This document shows positions 9,433 through 18,148 of a stretch of DNA of 64,000 nt, piece by piece (positions within the stretch are counted from its first letter, which is position 1; the number at the start of each line of letters is the position of its first letter). A program made the position numbers and the translations under genes. Source of the stretch: JBBSNV01 sp964458605 (GTDB lineage: Bacteria > Pseudomonadota > Alphaproteobacteria > Reyranellales > JAQSWP01); assembly GCA_964458605.1 (NCBI GenBank), contig CAYWLS010000023.1:1-64000 (forward strand), given 5' to 3'. The notes under the pieces are model-generated. The model was not told where the DNA came from. It made no database searches and worked only from the letters and a program-made list of their open reading frames with translations.

Positions 9433-10083
9433 TCAGAACACGAAAGTGGCGCGCCGCAGGAAGCCCGGCAGCGGGGGCGTGCCCGCGTCGAACAGCGGGC
9501 GACTCGATATCGCACCGGCCGTCTTCTGCAACAGCTTGGCGGTGCCGCCGCGGGCGCCGTTGCCGACCACGGTCAGCAACCGGCCGCCCTCGGCCAACTG
9601 GTCGGTCAGTGCGGCAGGCACCTGCTCCACCGCACCGCCCACCAGGATCACGTCATAGGGCGCCTCGGTCGCCCAGCCCTGCTCCAGCGCCCCGCTCACC
9701 AGCTTGACGTTGGCGACCGTCGCCAAATGCTGCCTGGCCAGGGGCAGCAGCGCTTCGTCGCATTCCAGCGCGATCACCCGGGCCGCCAAGCGGGCCAGCA
9801 GCGCGCTCGAATATCCGGTGGCGCAGCCGACATCGAGCACCTTGTCGTCCGGCCGAATCGCGCCGTTCTGCAGCAGCCGGCACAGCACCATGGGTTCGAT
9901 CAGGTACCGGCCGTTACCCAGCGGAATGTCGTCGTCGACATAGGCGATGCCCTTGAGCGGCGCGGGCAGGAAGTTCTCGCGCGGCAGGTCGGCAACGGCG
10001 GCAAGCAATGCCGGGTCGGTGACCCGGTTGGGCCGCAGCTGCCCTTCGATCATGTTGGCGCGCGCCTGGGAGAAATCGAGCAT
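9433..10083 (-). CDS. pcm: Protein-L-isoaspartate O-methyltransferase
   Basis: SAM-dependent enzyme that repairs isoaspartyl residues in damaged proteins. The 216-residue product (start at MLDFSQARANMIEGQLRPN) has the SAM-binding motif VLDVGCATGYSSALLARLA near residues 80-98, the family signature around residue 58 (IPLGNGRYLIEPMV), and the motif AEGGRLLTVVG near residue 175. A slightly longer start at 10107 is possible. The protein is nearer the rhizobial PIMT branch, which replaces the classic Q-T-I-S loop, than to E. coli Pcm. It heads the pcm-rhodanese-tolC block. Confidence 0.88.
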   Translation of the reverse strand: MLDFSQARANMIEGQLRPNRVTDPALLAAVADLPRENFLPAPLKGIAYVDDDIPLGNGRYLIEPMVLCRLLQNGAIRPDDKVLDVGCATGYSSALLARLAARVIALECDEALLPLARQHLATVANVKLVSGALEQGWATEAPYDVILVGGAVEQVPAALTDQLAEGGRLLTVVGNGARGGTAKLLQKTAGAISSRPLFDAGTPPLPGFLRRATFVF

Positions 10084-10163
10084 CGTTAACCTGTAGGAAA
10101 TCGTCAAAAGCCCGCGGCGGTTATACGTTTACCTCTGGCAAGCGTCAAACCGGCGATCGCCGG

Positions 10164-11093
10164 TCAGCCGCTGGTGCCGTCGCCCTTGCCGGCGGCGGGG
10201 GGCGCTGCGCCCTGGGTCACCGGGGGCGGCTGGTCGAGCGACTGCAGATAGCGGATCACGTTGGCGCGCAACCGCGGGTCGGCGAAGCGCACCGGCATCT
10301 TGGCGCCCGGCACCATGTCGCGCGGGCCGGTCAACCATTTGTCGAGTTGCTCCGCCGTCCAGGTGATGCCCGAGTGCGACAGCGCGTCCGAGAAGACGAA
10401 GCCCGGCGCGCTGCCGGCCTTGCGGCCGAACACATTGCCCAGCGCCGGCCCGATCTTGTTGCGCTCCAAGTCATGGCAGGCGGCGCAGTTGGTGGCGAAC
10501 AGCAGCTTGCCCTGCTCGGCGCTGACCGGATCGCTCTGCAGCCGGGCCAGATCCTTGGCGGTCTGCGGCTGGGCGGACACGAAGAACGTATAGCCCAGGG
10601 TGATGATGTTCACGTCCGAGGTGCCCTCGTCGGTCGCCAGCTTGGGGTCGACGTAGAACACCACCGGCATCTCGACTTTCTGGTGCGGCTTGAGCCGCTC
10701 CTCCTCGAAGCAGAAGCACTGGATCTTGTTGAAATAGATCCCCGCCTTCTCCGGCGTCACGTTGAAGGTGGCGTGGCCGACATATTCCTTGTCGGAGGTA
10801 TTCTCGGCCGTGAAGAACACCAGCGCGTTCTCGCCCAGCCGCACCTGCACCTTTTCCTGCACCGGCACGAAGCGCCACGGCAGGTCGGGCGAAACGTCGG
10901 TGGAAAAATACACGGTGACCGTGCGGTCGCTCATCGTGGCGGTGTTGCTGTCGACGCGCTGGGTGAACCCGCCGATGCCGGTGGCGGCGCAGAACAGCCG
11001 GTAGAGCGTGACCGAATAGCTGACCATCACGACCATCGCCCCAATCATGCTCAGGGCGACCGCCAGGACGGCCAGATTTTTGCGCTTGGACAT
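10164..11093 (-). CDS. Cox11/CtaG cytochrome oxidase assembly protein fused to a class I cytochrome c
   Basis: Residues 1-175 are a Cox11-type copper chaperone, which in known systems delivers Cu(B) to subunit I of aa3 oxidase: one N-terminal membrane anchor (about 7-30), the membrane-proximal cysteine in YRLFC (C35), and the copper-binding CFCF motif (C126, C128). Ordinary Cox11 ends near residue 175-200, but here the frame continues into a mitochondrial-type cytochrome c (about 188-288) with heme motif CAACH (C203, C206, H207), the GPALGNVFGRKAG block, and axial-ligand candidate M266 in PGAKMP. A Pro/Gly/Ala tail follows. No stop or frameshift interrupts the join. Both domains would face the periplasm. 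The usual coxB/A, ctaB and coxC neighbours are absent. Confidence 0.92.
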   Translation of the reverse strand: MSKRKNLAVLAVALSMIGAMVVMVSYSVTLYRLFCAATGIGGFTQRVDSNTATMSDRTVTVYFSTDVSPDLPWRFVPVQEKVQVRLGENALVFFTAENTSDKEYVGHATFNVTPEKAGIYFNKIQCFCFEEERLKPHQKVEMPVVFYVDPKLATDEGTSDVNIITLGYTFFVSAQPQTAKDLARLQSDPVSAEQGKLLFATNCAACHDLERNKIGPALGNVFGRKAGSAPGFVFSDALSHSGITWTAEQLDKWLTGPRDMVPGAKMPVRFADPRLRANVIRYLQSLDQPPPVTQGAAPPAAGKGDGTSG

Positions 11094-11307
11094 GGGTTTT
11101 CATAGCAGATCGCGGCCCCTGCCGGCATGCGGCGCATCGCGCTGCGACAGGACGCGGCGAGCGGACACGGGCCGCGTTCCGCGCGGGGCGCTTGATGGCG
11201 GCCATGGGGCTGGGCTATAGAGGCGCTCCGCGCGACCGGACTCCTGCCAAGTCATTGCAGGATAAGGCCGGCGGCACGCGAGAGGCGGTCGCAAGACCGG
11301 CGCTTTC

Positions 11308-11381
11308 GGCCCGGTAGCAAAGTGGCCATGCAGAGGACTGCAAATCCTCGTACGCCGGTTCGATTCCGGCCCGGGCCTCCA
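11308..11381 (+). tRNA. tRNA-Cys (GCA)
   Basis: Complete cloverleaf of 74 bases with encoded CCA. The acceptor stem GGCCCGG pairs with CCGGGCC, the anticodon stem GAGGA/TCCTC encloses CT-GCA-AA (anticodon at 11340-11342), and the T arm is GCCGG-TTCGATT-CCGGC. Discriminator base is T, as expected for tRNA-Cys. Its place just outside the sulfur/cysteine gene island is probably coincidence. Confidence 0.97.
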
Positions 11382-11525
11382 AGCGCGGCTTGAAATGCCG
11401 CTTTTGGGGCCAAATATCCCCTTATGGCTTTGATCGGCCGGTATTTTAGCCTTGAAAGCCGGGGCCGGCTCTGCCACAACCACCGCCGCCCGCGCCGGCA
11501 AGGCAAGCGACCGGGCATACCACGA

Positions 11526-11600
11526 TCCGGAGTAGCTCAGTGGTAGAGCAAGCGACTGTTAATCGCTTGGCCGGGGGTTCGAATCCCTCCTCCGGAGCCA
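11526..11600 (+). tRNA. tRNA-Asn (GTT)
   Basis: Complete 75-base cloverleaf with encoded CCA. The acceptor TCCGGAG pairs with CTCCGGA, the anticodon stem AGCGA/TCGCT encloses CT-GTT-AA (anticodon at 11558-11560), and a normal T arm GGGGGTTCGAATCCCTC is present. Discriminator G. It lies 144 bases after tRNA-Cys on the same strand and is followed by a strong hairpin. Confidence 0.97.
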
Positions 11601-11641
11601 ATTCGGAACAAAAGCGCGACTGCCGCGCTGCATCGTTCCTG

Positions 11642-11683
11642 CAAAGCCTCCAGACGCCTAAGCGCCTGGAGGCTTTGTCTTTT
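11642..11683. terminator. Rho-independent terminator after tRNA-Asn
   Basis: A 12-bp perfect stem, CAAAGCCTCCAG pairing with CTGGAGGCTTTG, closes a 12-base loop and is followed by TCTTTT. The arms begin and end in A/T runs, so it could act on both strands, for the tRNA on the plus strand and for metB arriving on the minus strand. Confidence 0.85.
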
Positions 11684-11743
11684 CCAAGCATTCCAATCTA
11701 CGAACGCTAAGGCGCGGTCCCAATCCGCCTGGCGGACGCCCAC

Positions 11744-12901
11744 CTATCCAGGTGACGCCAGCGCCCGGTCGAGATCGGCGATCAGATCGTCGATCGCTTC
11801 CAGGCCGACCGACAGCCGCAGCAAGGTGTCGCCGATACCGGCGCGCCGGCGGATTTCGGGCGTGAGATTGGCGTGGGTCATGGTGGCCGGATGGGCGATC
11901 AGGCTTTCGACCCCGCCCAGCGATTCGGCCAGGGTGAACAGCTTGACCGCCTCGACCACACGGCGCACGTCATCGACCGCGCCAGCCAGCTCGAAACTCA
12001 GCATGGCGCCGAAGCCCGATTGCTGGCGCTGCGCCACCGCGTGGCCGGGATGGTCTTCCAGCCCCGGATAGTGCACCGCCGCCACGCGCGGATGGCGTCG
12101 CAAGAAGTCTGCCAGGGCGGCCGCGCTGCGCTGCTGCGCCTCGAGGCGCGGAAACAGCGTGCGCAGGCCGCGCAAGGTCAGGTAGGCGTCGAACGGCGCG
12201 CCGATCACGCCGGCGGTATTGGCCCAGGCCGCCAGGGTCTCGACATCGGCCCGGTTGGCGGCGATCACCGCGCCGCCCACCACGTCGGAATGGCCGTTGA
12301 GATATTTCGTGGTGGAATGGATGACGAAATCCGCCCCCAAAGCGATCGGCGTCTGCAGCGCCGGCGACAGGAAGGTGTTGTCGACCGCTATTTGGGCCCC
12401 GGCCGCCCGGGCCCGCGCCGCCAGCGCGGCGATATCGACGATGCGCATCAGCGGGTTGCTGGGCGTCTCGATCAGGACCAGCCGCGGTGTTCGCGCCAGC
12501 GCCTGGGCCAGCGCCGTGCGGTCGGCGTAGTCGGCGAAAGCGACCTCGAAATGCCGCCGGTCGTGGCGGGCCTCGAGCAGGCGATAGCTGCCGCCGTAGC
12601 AATCGTGCGGCGCCACCACCAGCTCGCCGGGCCGCAGCAGCGACAGCACCAGATCGAGCGCCGCCATGCCGGAGGCGGTCACCACGGCGCCGGCGCCGCC
12701 TTCCAGCTTGGCCAAGGTGTCGGCCAGCATGTCGCGGCTGGGATTGGCGGTGCGCGAGTAATCATAGCCCTTGCTGCGTTCGAACCCGGCGAACGCGAAG
12801 GTGCTGGACAGGTAAAGCGGCGGCACGATCGCGCCGAACGCCCGATCGGTGGCGATGCCGTTGGACGCCGCCACCGTTCGTTGCGACTTGTCGTCGGCCA
12901 T
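11744..12901 (-). CDS. metB: Cystathionine gamma-synthase-type PLP enzyme
   Basis: Trans-sulfuration enzyme joining an activated homoserine to cysteine (or sulfide). The 385-residue protein is full length for the Cys/Met metabolism PLP family: YDYSRTANPSRD near residue 46, the cofactor region TASGMAALDLVL near 75, VDNTFLSPALQTP near 173, and the PLP lysine in HSTTKYLNGHSD near 200. Discriminating MetB from MetZ or a gamma-lyase is not secure from motifs alone; MetB is favoured because a beta-lyase (metC) lies in the same island. It is the last gene of cysJ-cysI-peroxiredoxin-metB, starting 22 bases after the peroxiredoxin stop. Confidence 0.85.
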   Translation of the reverse strand: MADDKSQRTVAASNGIATDRAFGAIVPPLYLSSTFAFAGFERSKGYDYSRTANPSRDMLADTLAKLEGGAGAVVTASGMAALDLVLSLLRPGELVVAPHDCYGGSYRLLEARHDRRHFEVAFADYADRTALAQALARTPRLVLIETPSNPLMRIVDIAALAARARAAGAQIAVDNTFLSPALQTPIALGADFVIHSTTKYLNGHSDVVGGAVIAANRADVETLAAWANTAGVIGAPFDAYLTLRGLRTLFPRLEAQQRSAAALADFLRRHPRVAAVHYPGLEDHPGHAVAQRQQSGFGAMLSFELAGAVDDVRRVVEAVKLFTLAESLGGVESLIAHPATMTHANLTPEIRRRAGIGDTLLRLSVGLEAIDDLIADLDRALASPG

Positions 12902-12923
12902 GACGCAAGCCTGACCGACGCCG

Positions 12924-13556
12924 TTACTTGGCGAGCTGGACGATGCGCAGATAGGGCTTCAGCTCCTTCCAGCCTTGCGGGAAGCGCGCCTTGGCCTGCT
13001 CGTTGGTCAGGCTGGGCGAGATGATCACGGGCTGGCCGGGCTGCCAGTTGACCGGGGTCGAAACCTTTTCGCTGTCGGTGAGCTGCAGGCTGTCGATGGT
13101 GCGCAGGATCTCGGCGAAGTTGCGGCCGGCGCTGGGTGGATAGGTCAGGATCAGACGGATCTTCTTGTTCGGATCGACCACGTAGACCGACCGCACCGTC
13201 ACGGTCGGATCGGCCTCGGGATGGATCATGTCGTAAAGCCCGGCGACCTTCTTGTCGGCGTCGGCGACCATCGGGAAGTTCAGCGCCTGGCCTTGAGTCT
13301 CCTCGATATCCTTCTCCCAGCCCTTGTGCGAATCGACTGGATCGACCGAGAGTCCGAGCGGCTTGACCCCGCGCTTGTCCCATTCCGGCTTGAGCCGCGC
13401 CACCTCGCCCAGCTCGGTGGTGCAGACCGGCGTGAAATCCTTGGGATGGCTGAAGAAGATGCCCCAGGAATTGCCCAGCCATTCGTGGAAGCGGATGGGT
13501 CCCTGGGTGCTCTGCTGTTCGAAATCGGGCGCGATCTGACCGAGTTGTAGCGACAT
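12924..13556 (-). CDS. 1-Cys peroxiredoxin (Prx6 family)
   Basis: Thiol peroxidase that reduces peroxides. The 210-residue protein has the peroxidatic motif SHPKDFTPVCTTELG near residues 37-51, the Prx6-specific C-terminal extension, and the conserved arginine in the dimer region. No second cysteine in resolving position is evident, fitting the 1-Cys type. ATG at 13556 follows a good AGGAGAGA ribosome site. It sits between cysI and metB, so it is probably co-transcribed with sulfite reduction genes, perhaps linking thiol supply to peroxide defence. Confidence 0.93.
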   Translation of the reverse strand: MSLQLGQIAPDFEQQSTQGPIRFHEWLGNSWGIFFSHPKDFTPVCTTELGEVARLKPEWDKRGVKPLGLSVDPVDSHKGWEKDIEETQGQALNFPMVADADKKVAGLYDMIHPEADPTVTVRSVYVVDPNKKIRLILTYPPSAGRNFAEILRTIDSLQLTDSEKVSTPVNWQPGQPVIISPSLTNEQAKARFPQGWKELKPYLRIVQLAK

Positions 13557-13591
13557 TTCTCTCTCCTGTGACGACGTTGATCGGGCCGGCT

Positions 13592-15328
13592 TCAATCGTT
13601 GAAATGCCGGCCTTCCTTGACCGCGGCGACATAGCCGGCGCGGATGGTGAAATCGCCGAACCGCTCCTGGGGCAGGCGGTCGCGGGCGTAATGCGCCAGA
13701 ACCCGTTCGAGCGCGCCGAGAATGGCCTCCTCCCCGGCATTCTCCAGATACATCTTGTTCAGCCGCTGGCCGTGGAAGCCGCCGCCGAGATAGAGGTTGT
13801 ATTTGCCCGGTGCGCGGCCGGTCAGCGCGATCTCCGCGATATAGGGCCGTGCGCAGCCGTTGGGACAGCCGGTCATGCGCAAGGTGATCGGCTCGTCGCT
13901 CAGCCCGTTGGCCGCCAGGATGGCGTCGATCTTGGTGATCAGCTCGGGCAGGTAGCGCTCGCTCTCGGCCATCGCCAGGCCGCAGGTCGGCAGCGCCACG
14001 CAGGCCATCGAATTGAGCCGCAGCGCGCTCTGCCGGTTGAGCGTGCCCAGCCCGTGCTCGGCCAGTAAGGCCTCGATCGCCGGCCGCGCCGCCGGCGCGA
14101 TGTCGGCAATCACGACGTTCTGGTTGGGCGTGACCCGTATGGTGCCGCGATGGACTCGGGCGATGGCGCGCAGCGCGTCGAGCAGGCGCAGCCGAGGACC
14201 GTTCGAGACGCGCCCGTTCTCGACGAACAAGGTGTAGTGGTGCTGGCCGTCTTCGCCCTGGGTCCAGCCCAGCGCATCGCCGTTGGCCGTGAAGCCGAAT
14301 TGCCGCGCCGGGGCCAAGGCGAATCCCAGCCGCGCCTCGATCTGGGCCTTGATCCAATCCAGGCCCTTGTCGTCGATCGTGTACTTGAAGCGGGCATGGG
14401 CGCGATCGACCCGGTCGCCATAGTCGCGCTGCACCCCCATCACCGCATCGATCGTCGCAATGACCCGGTCGGCCGGCACGAAGCCGATGACATCGGCCAG
14501 GCGCGGATAGGTCTGCGGCGCCTGGTCGGTACGGCCCATGCCGCCGCCGATGGCGACGTTGAAGCCCTCCAGCTTGCCGGGCGTGCCGATGGCGATGAAG
14601 CCCAGGTCCTGGGCGTAGACGTCGATGTCGTTGATCGGCGGGATGACGAAGCCGATCTTGAATTTGCGCGGCATATAGGTGCGGCCGTAGAACGGCTCTT
14701 CCGGTCCCTTCTTGGCCGGGGCGCGCTCCTTGCCGTACCAGATCTCGTCATAGGCGCCGCCCTTGGGGACGGCGTGATCGCTCGAAGCGCGGGCGATGTC
14801 GTAGACCTCGGCGTGCAGCGCCGAGAGCTGCGGATTGACCGAGCACATCACGCCGCGCGAGACGTCGCCGCAGGCGGCGCGGCTGTCGAGCAGCACCTCG
14901 CGCAGCCCCTGCATCACAGGCCGCAGGTTCTGCTTCAGCACGCCGTGGAACTGGAAGGTCTGCCGGGTGGTCAGGCGCAGGCTGTCGCCGCCATAGGCGC
15001 GGCCCAGCTCGTCGAGCTTGAGCCATTGCGCCGGCGAGCACACCCCGCCGGGCAGGCGGACGCGAACCATGAAGGCATAGGCCGGCTCCAGCTTCTGCCG
15101 CCGCCGCTCGTCGCGGATATCGCGGTTGTCCTGCTGGTAGATGCCGTGGAACTTCATCAGCTTGATGTCGTTGCCTGGTACCGCGGCGGTCAGCTCCTCG
15201 ACCAGACCCTGCGCAATGGTGCCGCGCAACTGGTCGCTATTGGCCTTGAGCGTCTCGTCGGGGTTCAGCTTGTCGAGCGGCTGGGACAGGTCGCGGCTGC
15301 GGTCGACCGCGGTGGTGGAAGACGGCAT
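13592..15328 (-). CDS. cysI: Sulfite reductase hemoprotein subunit
   Basis: Siroheme/[4Fe-4S] beta subunit of NADPH-sulfite reductase, which reduces sulfite to sulfide in the cytosol. The 578-residue chain has the tandem ferredoxin-like and NIR/SIR domains; the cluster ligands are in CVALPTC (C-x5-C) and GCPNGC (C-x3-C), and siroheme-binding arginines lie in VRLPGG and LRLTTRQTFQ. It begins 9 bases after the cysJ stop, so the two subunits are translated from one message. No siroheme synthase (cysG) or APS/PAPS reductase gene is in the window. Confidence 0.96.
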   Translation of the reverse strand: MPSSTTAVDRSRDLSQPLDKLNPDETLKANSDQLRGTIAQGLVEELTAAVPGNDIKLMKFHGIYQQDNRDIRDERRRQKLEPAYAFMVRVRLPGGVCSPAQWLKLDELGRAYGGDSLRLTTRQTFQFHGVLKQNLRPVMQGLREVLLDSRAACGDVSRGVMCSVNPQLSALHAEVYDIARASSDHAVPKGGAYDEIWYGKERAPAKKGPEEPFYGRTYMPRKFKIGFVIPPINDIDVYAQDLGFIAIGTPGKLEGFNVAIGGGMGRTDQAPQTYPRLADVIGFVPADRVIATIDAVMGVQRDYGDRVDRAHARFKYTIDDKGLDWIKAQIEARLGFALAPARQFGFTANGDALGWTQGEDGQHHYTLFVENGRVSNGPRLRLLDALRAIARVHRGTIRVTPNQNVVIADIAPAARPAIEALLAEHGLGTLNRQSALRLNSMACVALPTCGLAMAESERYLPELITKIDAILAANGLSDEPITLRMTGCPNGCARPYIAEIALTGRAPGKYNLYLGGGFHGQRLNKMYLENAGEEAILGALERVLAHYARDRLPQERFGDFTIRAGYVAAVKEGRHFND

Positions 15329-15337
15329 GATCCGGCC

Positions 15338-17218
15338 TCAGTAAACGTCGACTTGATAGCGATGCTCGCGCCGCATGGCGGCGAGATAGTCCGCCGCGGC
15401 GGTCGCGCCCAGCCCGCTTTCGCGTTCGACGATGTCGTGCAGGGCGGCATCGACGTCCGGCGCCAGGCGGGCCGCATCGCCGCAGACATAGACATGCGCG
15501 CCCTCCTCCAGCCAGGCATAGACGTCGCGGCTGAATTCGTTGAGCCGGTGCTGGACGTAAGTCTTGGGCGCACGATCGCGCGAGAACGCCACGTTCATGC
15601 GGCTGAGCGCGCCCTGCTTGAGATAGTCCTGCCACTCCGTCTGGTACAGGAAATCGGACCTGAAATTGCGATCGCCGAAGAACAGCCACGACTTGCCGCC
15701 GGCGCCGCGCGCCTCGCGCTCCTGCAGGAAGGCGCGATACGGCGCCACGCCGGTGCCGGCGCCGATCATCACGATCGGAGTATCGTCGTCGGGCAGCCGG
15801 AAATGCGGATTGGCCTGGACATAGACCCCGACCGTCGTGTCCGGCTGGGCGCGCTCGGCGAAATGGCCGGAGACCACGCCGGTGCGCGCCTCGCCATGCA
15901 GGTCGTAGCGTACGGTGCTGACGGTGAGATGGACCTCGTCGGGCGCCGCGGCCAGGCTCGAGGCGATCGAATAGAGCCGCGGCTGCAACGGCCGCAGCCC
16001 GGCCAGGAAAGCCTGCGGATCGACGCCTTTGACCGGAAAGCGGCGCAGCACGTCGATGACGTGATGGCGGTGCAGGAACGCGGTGCGCGCCTCGGCATTG
16101 GCCGGCCCGCGCAGCGCCTCCAGCTCGGCCGAGCCGCTGATCTGGGCCCAGGCGTCGATCAGTCGCGGCGTGACGGCGCTGATCTCGAATTCGCCCCCCA
16201 GCGCCTGGCGCAGGACGGTGGCCTGGCCCTTGACCGTGACCGGCCGGTCGCCGTCCAGCGCCAATGTCTCCAGGATGGCCTCGACCAGCTTGGGATCGTT
16301 GTGGGGCAGCACGCCCAGCGCATCGCCCGGCTCGAAGGTCAGCCCGGATCCGGCCAGCGCCAGTTCGACATGGCGCGTCTCCTTGCTCGAACCGCGGCCG
16401 GTCAGCGCGATATTCTCGACCACCGGGGCCAGGAAGGGATGACGCTTGTCATGCAGCGGCGTCTGGTCGAGCGCTGCCGGGTCGAGCAGGGCCTGACCGA
16501 ACGGCGCGGCGGTCGCGCTACGGGCGGTCGCGACCGGCGCCGACGACACGGCGTTGGGCGTGGCCTGTGGCGCCAGCAGCGCCAGCGCGCTGCCGATCCA
16601 CGCCGCCGCCGGCTCTTCGTAATCGACGTCGCAATCGACCCGCTCCAGCAGTCGCGTGGCGCCCAGTTCGGCGAAACGGCGGTCGAGCCGCTTGCCGGCT
16701 TCGCAGTAGTTCTCGTAGGTCGAATCGCCCAAGGCCAGCACGGCGAAGCGCTTGTCCGCCAGGGTCGGCGCCTTGCGGCCTTCGATGAACTCGAAAAATC
16801 CCTTGGCCGATTGCGGCGGATCGCCCTCGCCATGGGTGCTGGCGATCACCAGCAGATCCTGCTCGTCCTTCAGCTTGCGCGGCTTGTAGTCGGCCATGTC
16901 GGCGACCGCGGCTTCGATGCCCTGGGCCTTGGCGGCGGCGGCGAACGACTTGGCCAGCGCCGCGCTGTTGCCGGTCTCGCTGCCGACCAGGATGGTCAAG
17001 GTACGGCTGGCCGCGGCTGCCGGCGGCCGGTCGAGCGCCTGGGACGGGCCAAAGGCGCCGGCCGATGGCACCGCGATCGAGGCCCGCGCATCGAGGTCCA
17101 GCCCAGCGAAATAGCCGCTCAACCACAACGCCTGGCCGGGGGTCAGGGAACGCACCAGGGCATCGACCTGACGCCACTGATCCGGGCTCAGCACCGGCCC
17201 GGAGTATTTAACAGTCAT
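15338..17218 (-). CDS. cysJ: Sulfite reductase flavoprotein subunit
   Basis: Diflavin alpha subunit that moves electrons from NADPH via FAD and FMN to CysI. The 626-residue product has, in order, a short leader resembling E. coli CysJ (SPDQWRQVDALV), a flavodoxin domain opening TILVGSETGNSA and containing STHGEGDPP, an FAD-binding region with LYSIASS, and an NADPH-binding region with MIGAGTGVAPYRAFLQER and the C-terminal VYVCGDA and aromatic end DVY. ATG at 17218 is chosen; an in-frame ATG at 17260 would add 14 residues encoded by the AT-rich spacer. First gene of the leftward sulfur operon. Confidence 0.95.
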   Translation of the reverse strand: MTVKYSGPVLSPDQWRQVDALVRSLTPGQALWLSGYFAGLDLDARASIAVPSAGAFGPSQALDRPPAAAASRTLTILVGSETGNSAALAKSFAAAAKAQGIEAAVADMADYKPRKLKDEQDLLVIASTHGEGDPPQSAKGFFEFIEGRKAPTLADKRFAVLALGDSTYENYCEAGKRLDRRFAELGATRLLERVDCDVDYEEPAAAWIGSALALLAPQATPNAVSSAPVATARSATAAPFGQALLDPAALDQTPLHDKRHPFLAPVVENIALTGRGSSKETRHVELALAGSGLTFEPGDALGVLPHNDPKLVEAILETLALDGDRPVTVKGQATVLRQALGGEFEISAVTPRLIDAWAQISGSAELEALRGPANAEARTAFLHRHHVIDVLRRFPVKGVDPQAFLAGLRPLQPRLYSIASSLAAAPDEVHLTVSTVRYDLHGEARTGVVSGHFAERAQPDTTVGVYVQANPHFRLPDDDTPIVMIGAGTGVAPYRAFLQEREARGAGGKSWLFFGDRNFRSDFLYQTEWQDYLKQGALSRMNVAFSRDRAPKTYVQHRLNEFSRDVYAWLEEGAHVYVCGDAARLAPDVDAALHDIVERESGLGATAAADYLAAMRREHRYQVDVY

Positions 17219-17340
17219 AAAATGTTCTTTCAAATTTATTACCAGACCCATATTGCACATCTGATCTATATTTCACACCATATTTTAATTAATGCAAAAT
17301 ATTAGACAAAATAATTATGTATTATAAGCTTTGGCGATGC
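17219..17340. promoter_or_regulatory. AT-rich divergent control region between cysJ and the NUDIX gene
   Basis: This spacer is strikingly AT-rich against the GC-rich surroundings. It holds runs such as TTTTAATTAATGCAAAATATT and ends in TATTATAAGC, a possible -10 for rightward transcription. The leftward cysJIprx-metB operon must also start here. A CysB- or other LysR-type site would be expected for sulfur genes, but I cannot identify a specific operator. Base composition is observed directly; the promoter role is inferred. Confidence 0.6.
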
Positions 17341-17413
17341 CCTGTCGGCTGGGCTTGTGCCGCGGCGAAAAATGCCGATAACTCCTTGCCCCCCAATAGC
17401 CACCGGCTTTGCC

Positions 17414-18025
17414 ATGACCGCAGCCTTTGCCCGCGACGATGTCGAGCTGATCGAGTGCAAAACGGCCTGGCAGGGCCATTATCGGATGGACGTCTATCGT
17501 CTGCGCTATCGGCTGTTCAAAGGCGGCTGGAGCGGTGAAGTGCGCCGCGAAATATTCGAGCGTGGGATCGCCGCCGCCGTCGTGCCCTACGATCCGGTAC
17601 GCGACGAGGTGGTGCTGATCCGCCAGTTCCGTCCCGGCGCCTATGCCGCCGGCATGACGCCCTGGCTGTGGGAAATCGTCGCGGGCATCATCGAGCCGGG
17701 CGAGACGCCGCTCGAAGTGATCGCCCGCGAGGCACAGGAGGAAGCGGCACTGGCCATCAGCCAGCCGATCCGCATCGGCCACTATCTGGTCAGCCCCGGC
17801 GGCACCTCCGAAACCTGCACCTTATTCTGCGCCCGAGTCGATGCCGGCCAGGCCGGCGGCATCCACGGGCTGGCGGCCGAAAACGAGGATATCGAGGTCA
17901 ATGTCGTGCCCTTCGCGCGCGTCATGGAGATGCTGGCGGCGGATGCCTTCAACAACGCCAAGACGATCATCGGGCTGCAGTGGCTGGCTCTCAACCGCGA
18001 GCGGCTGCAGCGGGACTGGCGGTAG
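17414..18025 (+). CDS. NUDIX hydrolase, ADP-ribose pyrophosphatase-like
   Basis: A 203-residue protein of the NudF/TrgB type, which hydrolyses ADP-ribose to AMP and ribose 5-phosphate. The Nudix box reads GIIEPGETPLEVIAREAQEE near residues 93-112, with the REx2EE metal-binding core intact; the final glycine is alanine. The N-terminal strand-swapped domain typical of ADPRases precedes it (VELIECKTAWQGHYRMDVYR). ATG at 17414 gives the normal family N-terminus; a start at 17357 is possible. It opens the rightward arm of the sulfur island, though a role in sulfur metabolism is not evident. Confidence 0.9.
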   Translation: MTAAFARDDVELIECKTAWQGHYRMDVYRLRYRLFKGGWSGEVRREIFERGIAAAVVPYDPVRDEVVLIRQFRPGAYAAGMTPWLWEIVAGIIEPGETPLEVIAREAQEEAALAISQPIRIGHYLVSPGGTSETCTLFCARVDAGQAGGIHGLAAENEDIEVNVVPFARVMEMLAADAFNNAKTIIGLQWLALNRERLQRDWR

Positions 18026-18148
18026 GCGCAACGCGCCATCGCCAGTGCAGATCATGCGACGCGCAGATTTTCTCATGCGCTAAGCGCTTGCCGGGGGCAT
18101 TCCTTCCTCGATACTCTGAGTGAAATCAACCATATTCCCAAGAAAATC

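Noticed and set aside
11382..11440. Terminator just after tRNA-Cys
   Set aside because: AAGCGCGGC/GCCGCTT needs a bulge and has only a short T run; too weak to list.
11308..11600. tRNA genes as integration sites of a mobile element
   Set aside because: No integrase, no duplicated tRNA 3' end and no change in composition next to any of the four tRNA genes.
12924..14357. 477-residue frame containing the peroxiredoxin
   Set aside because: The first ~267 residues are antisense-like or out-of-frame cysI; the peroxiredoxin starts cleanly at 13556 with its own ribosome site.
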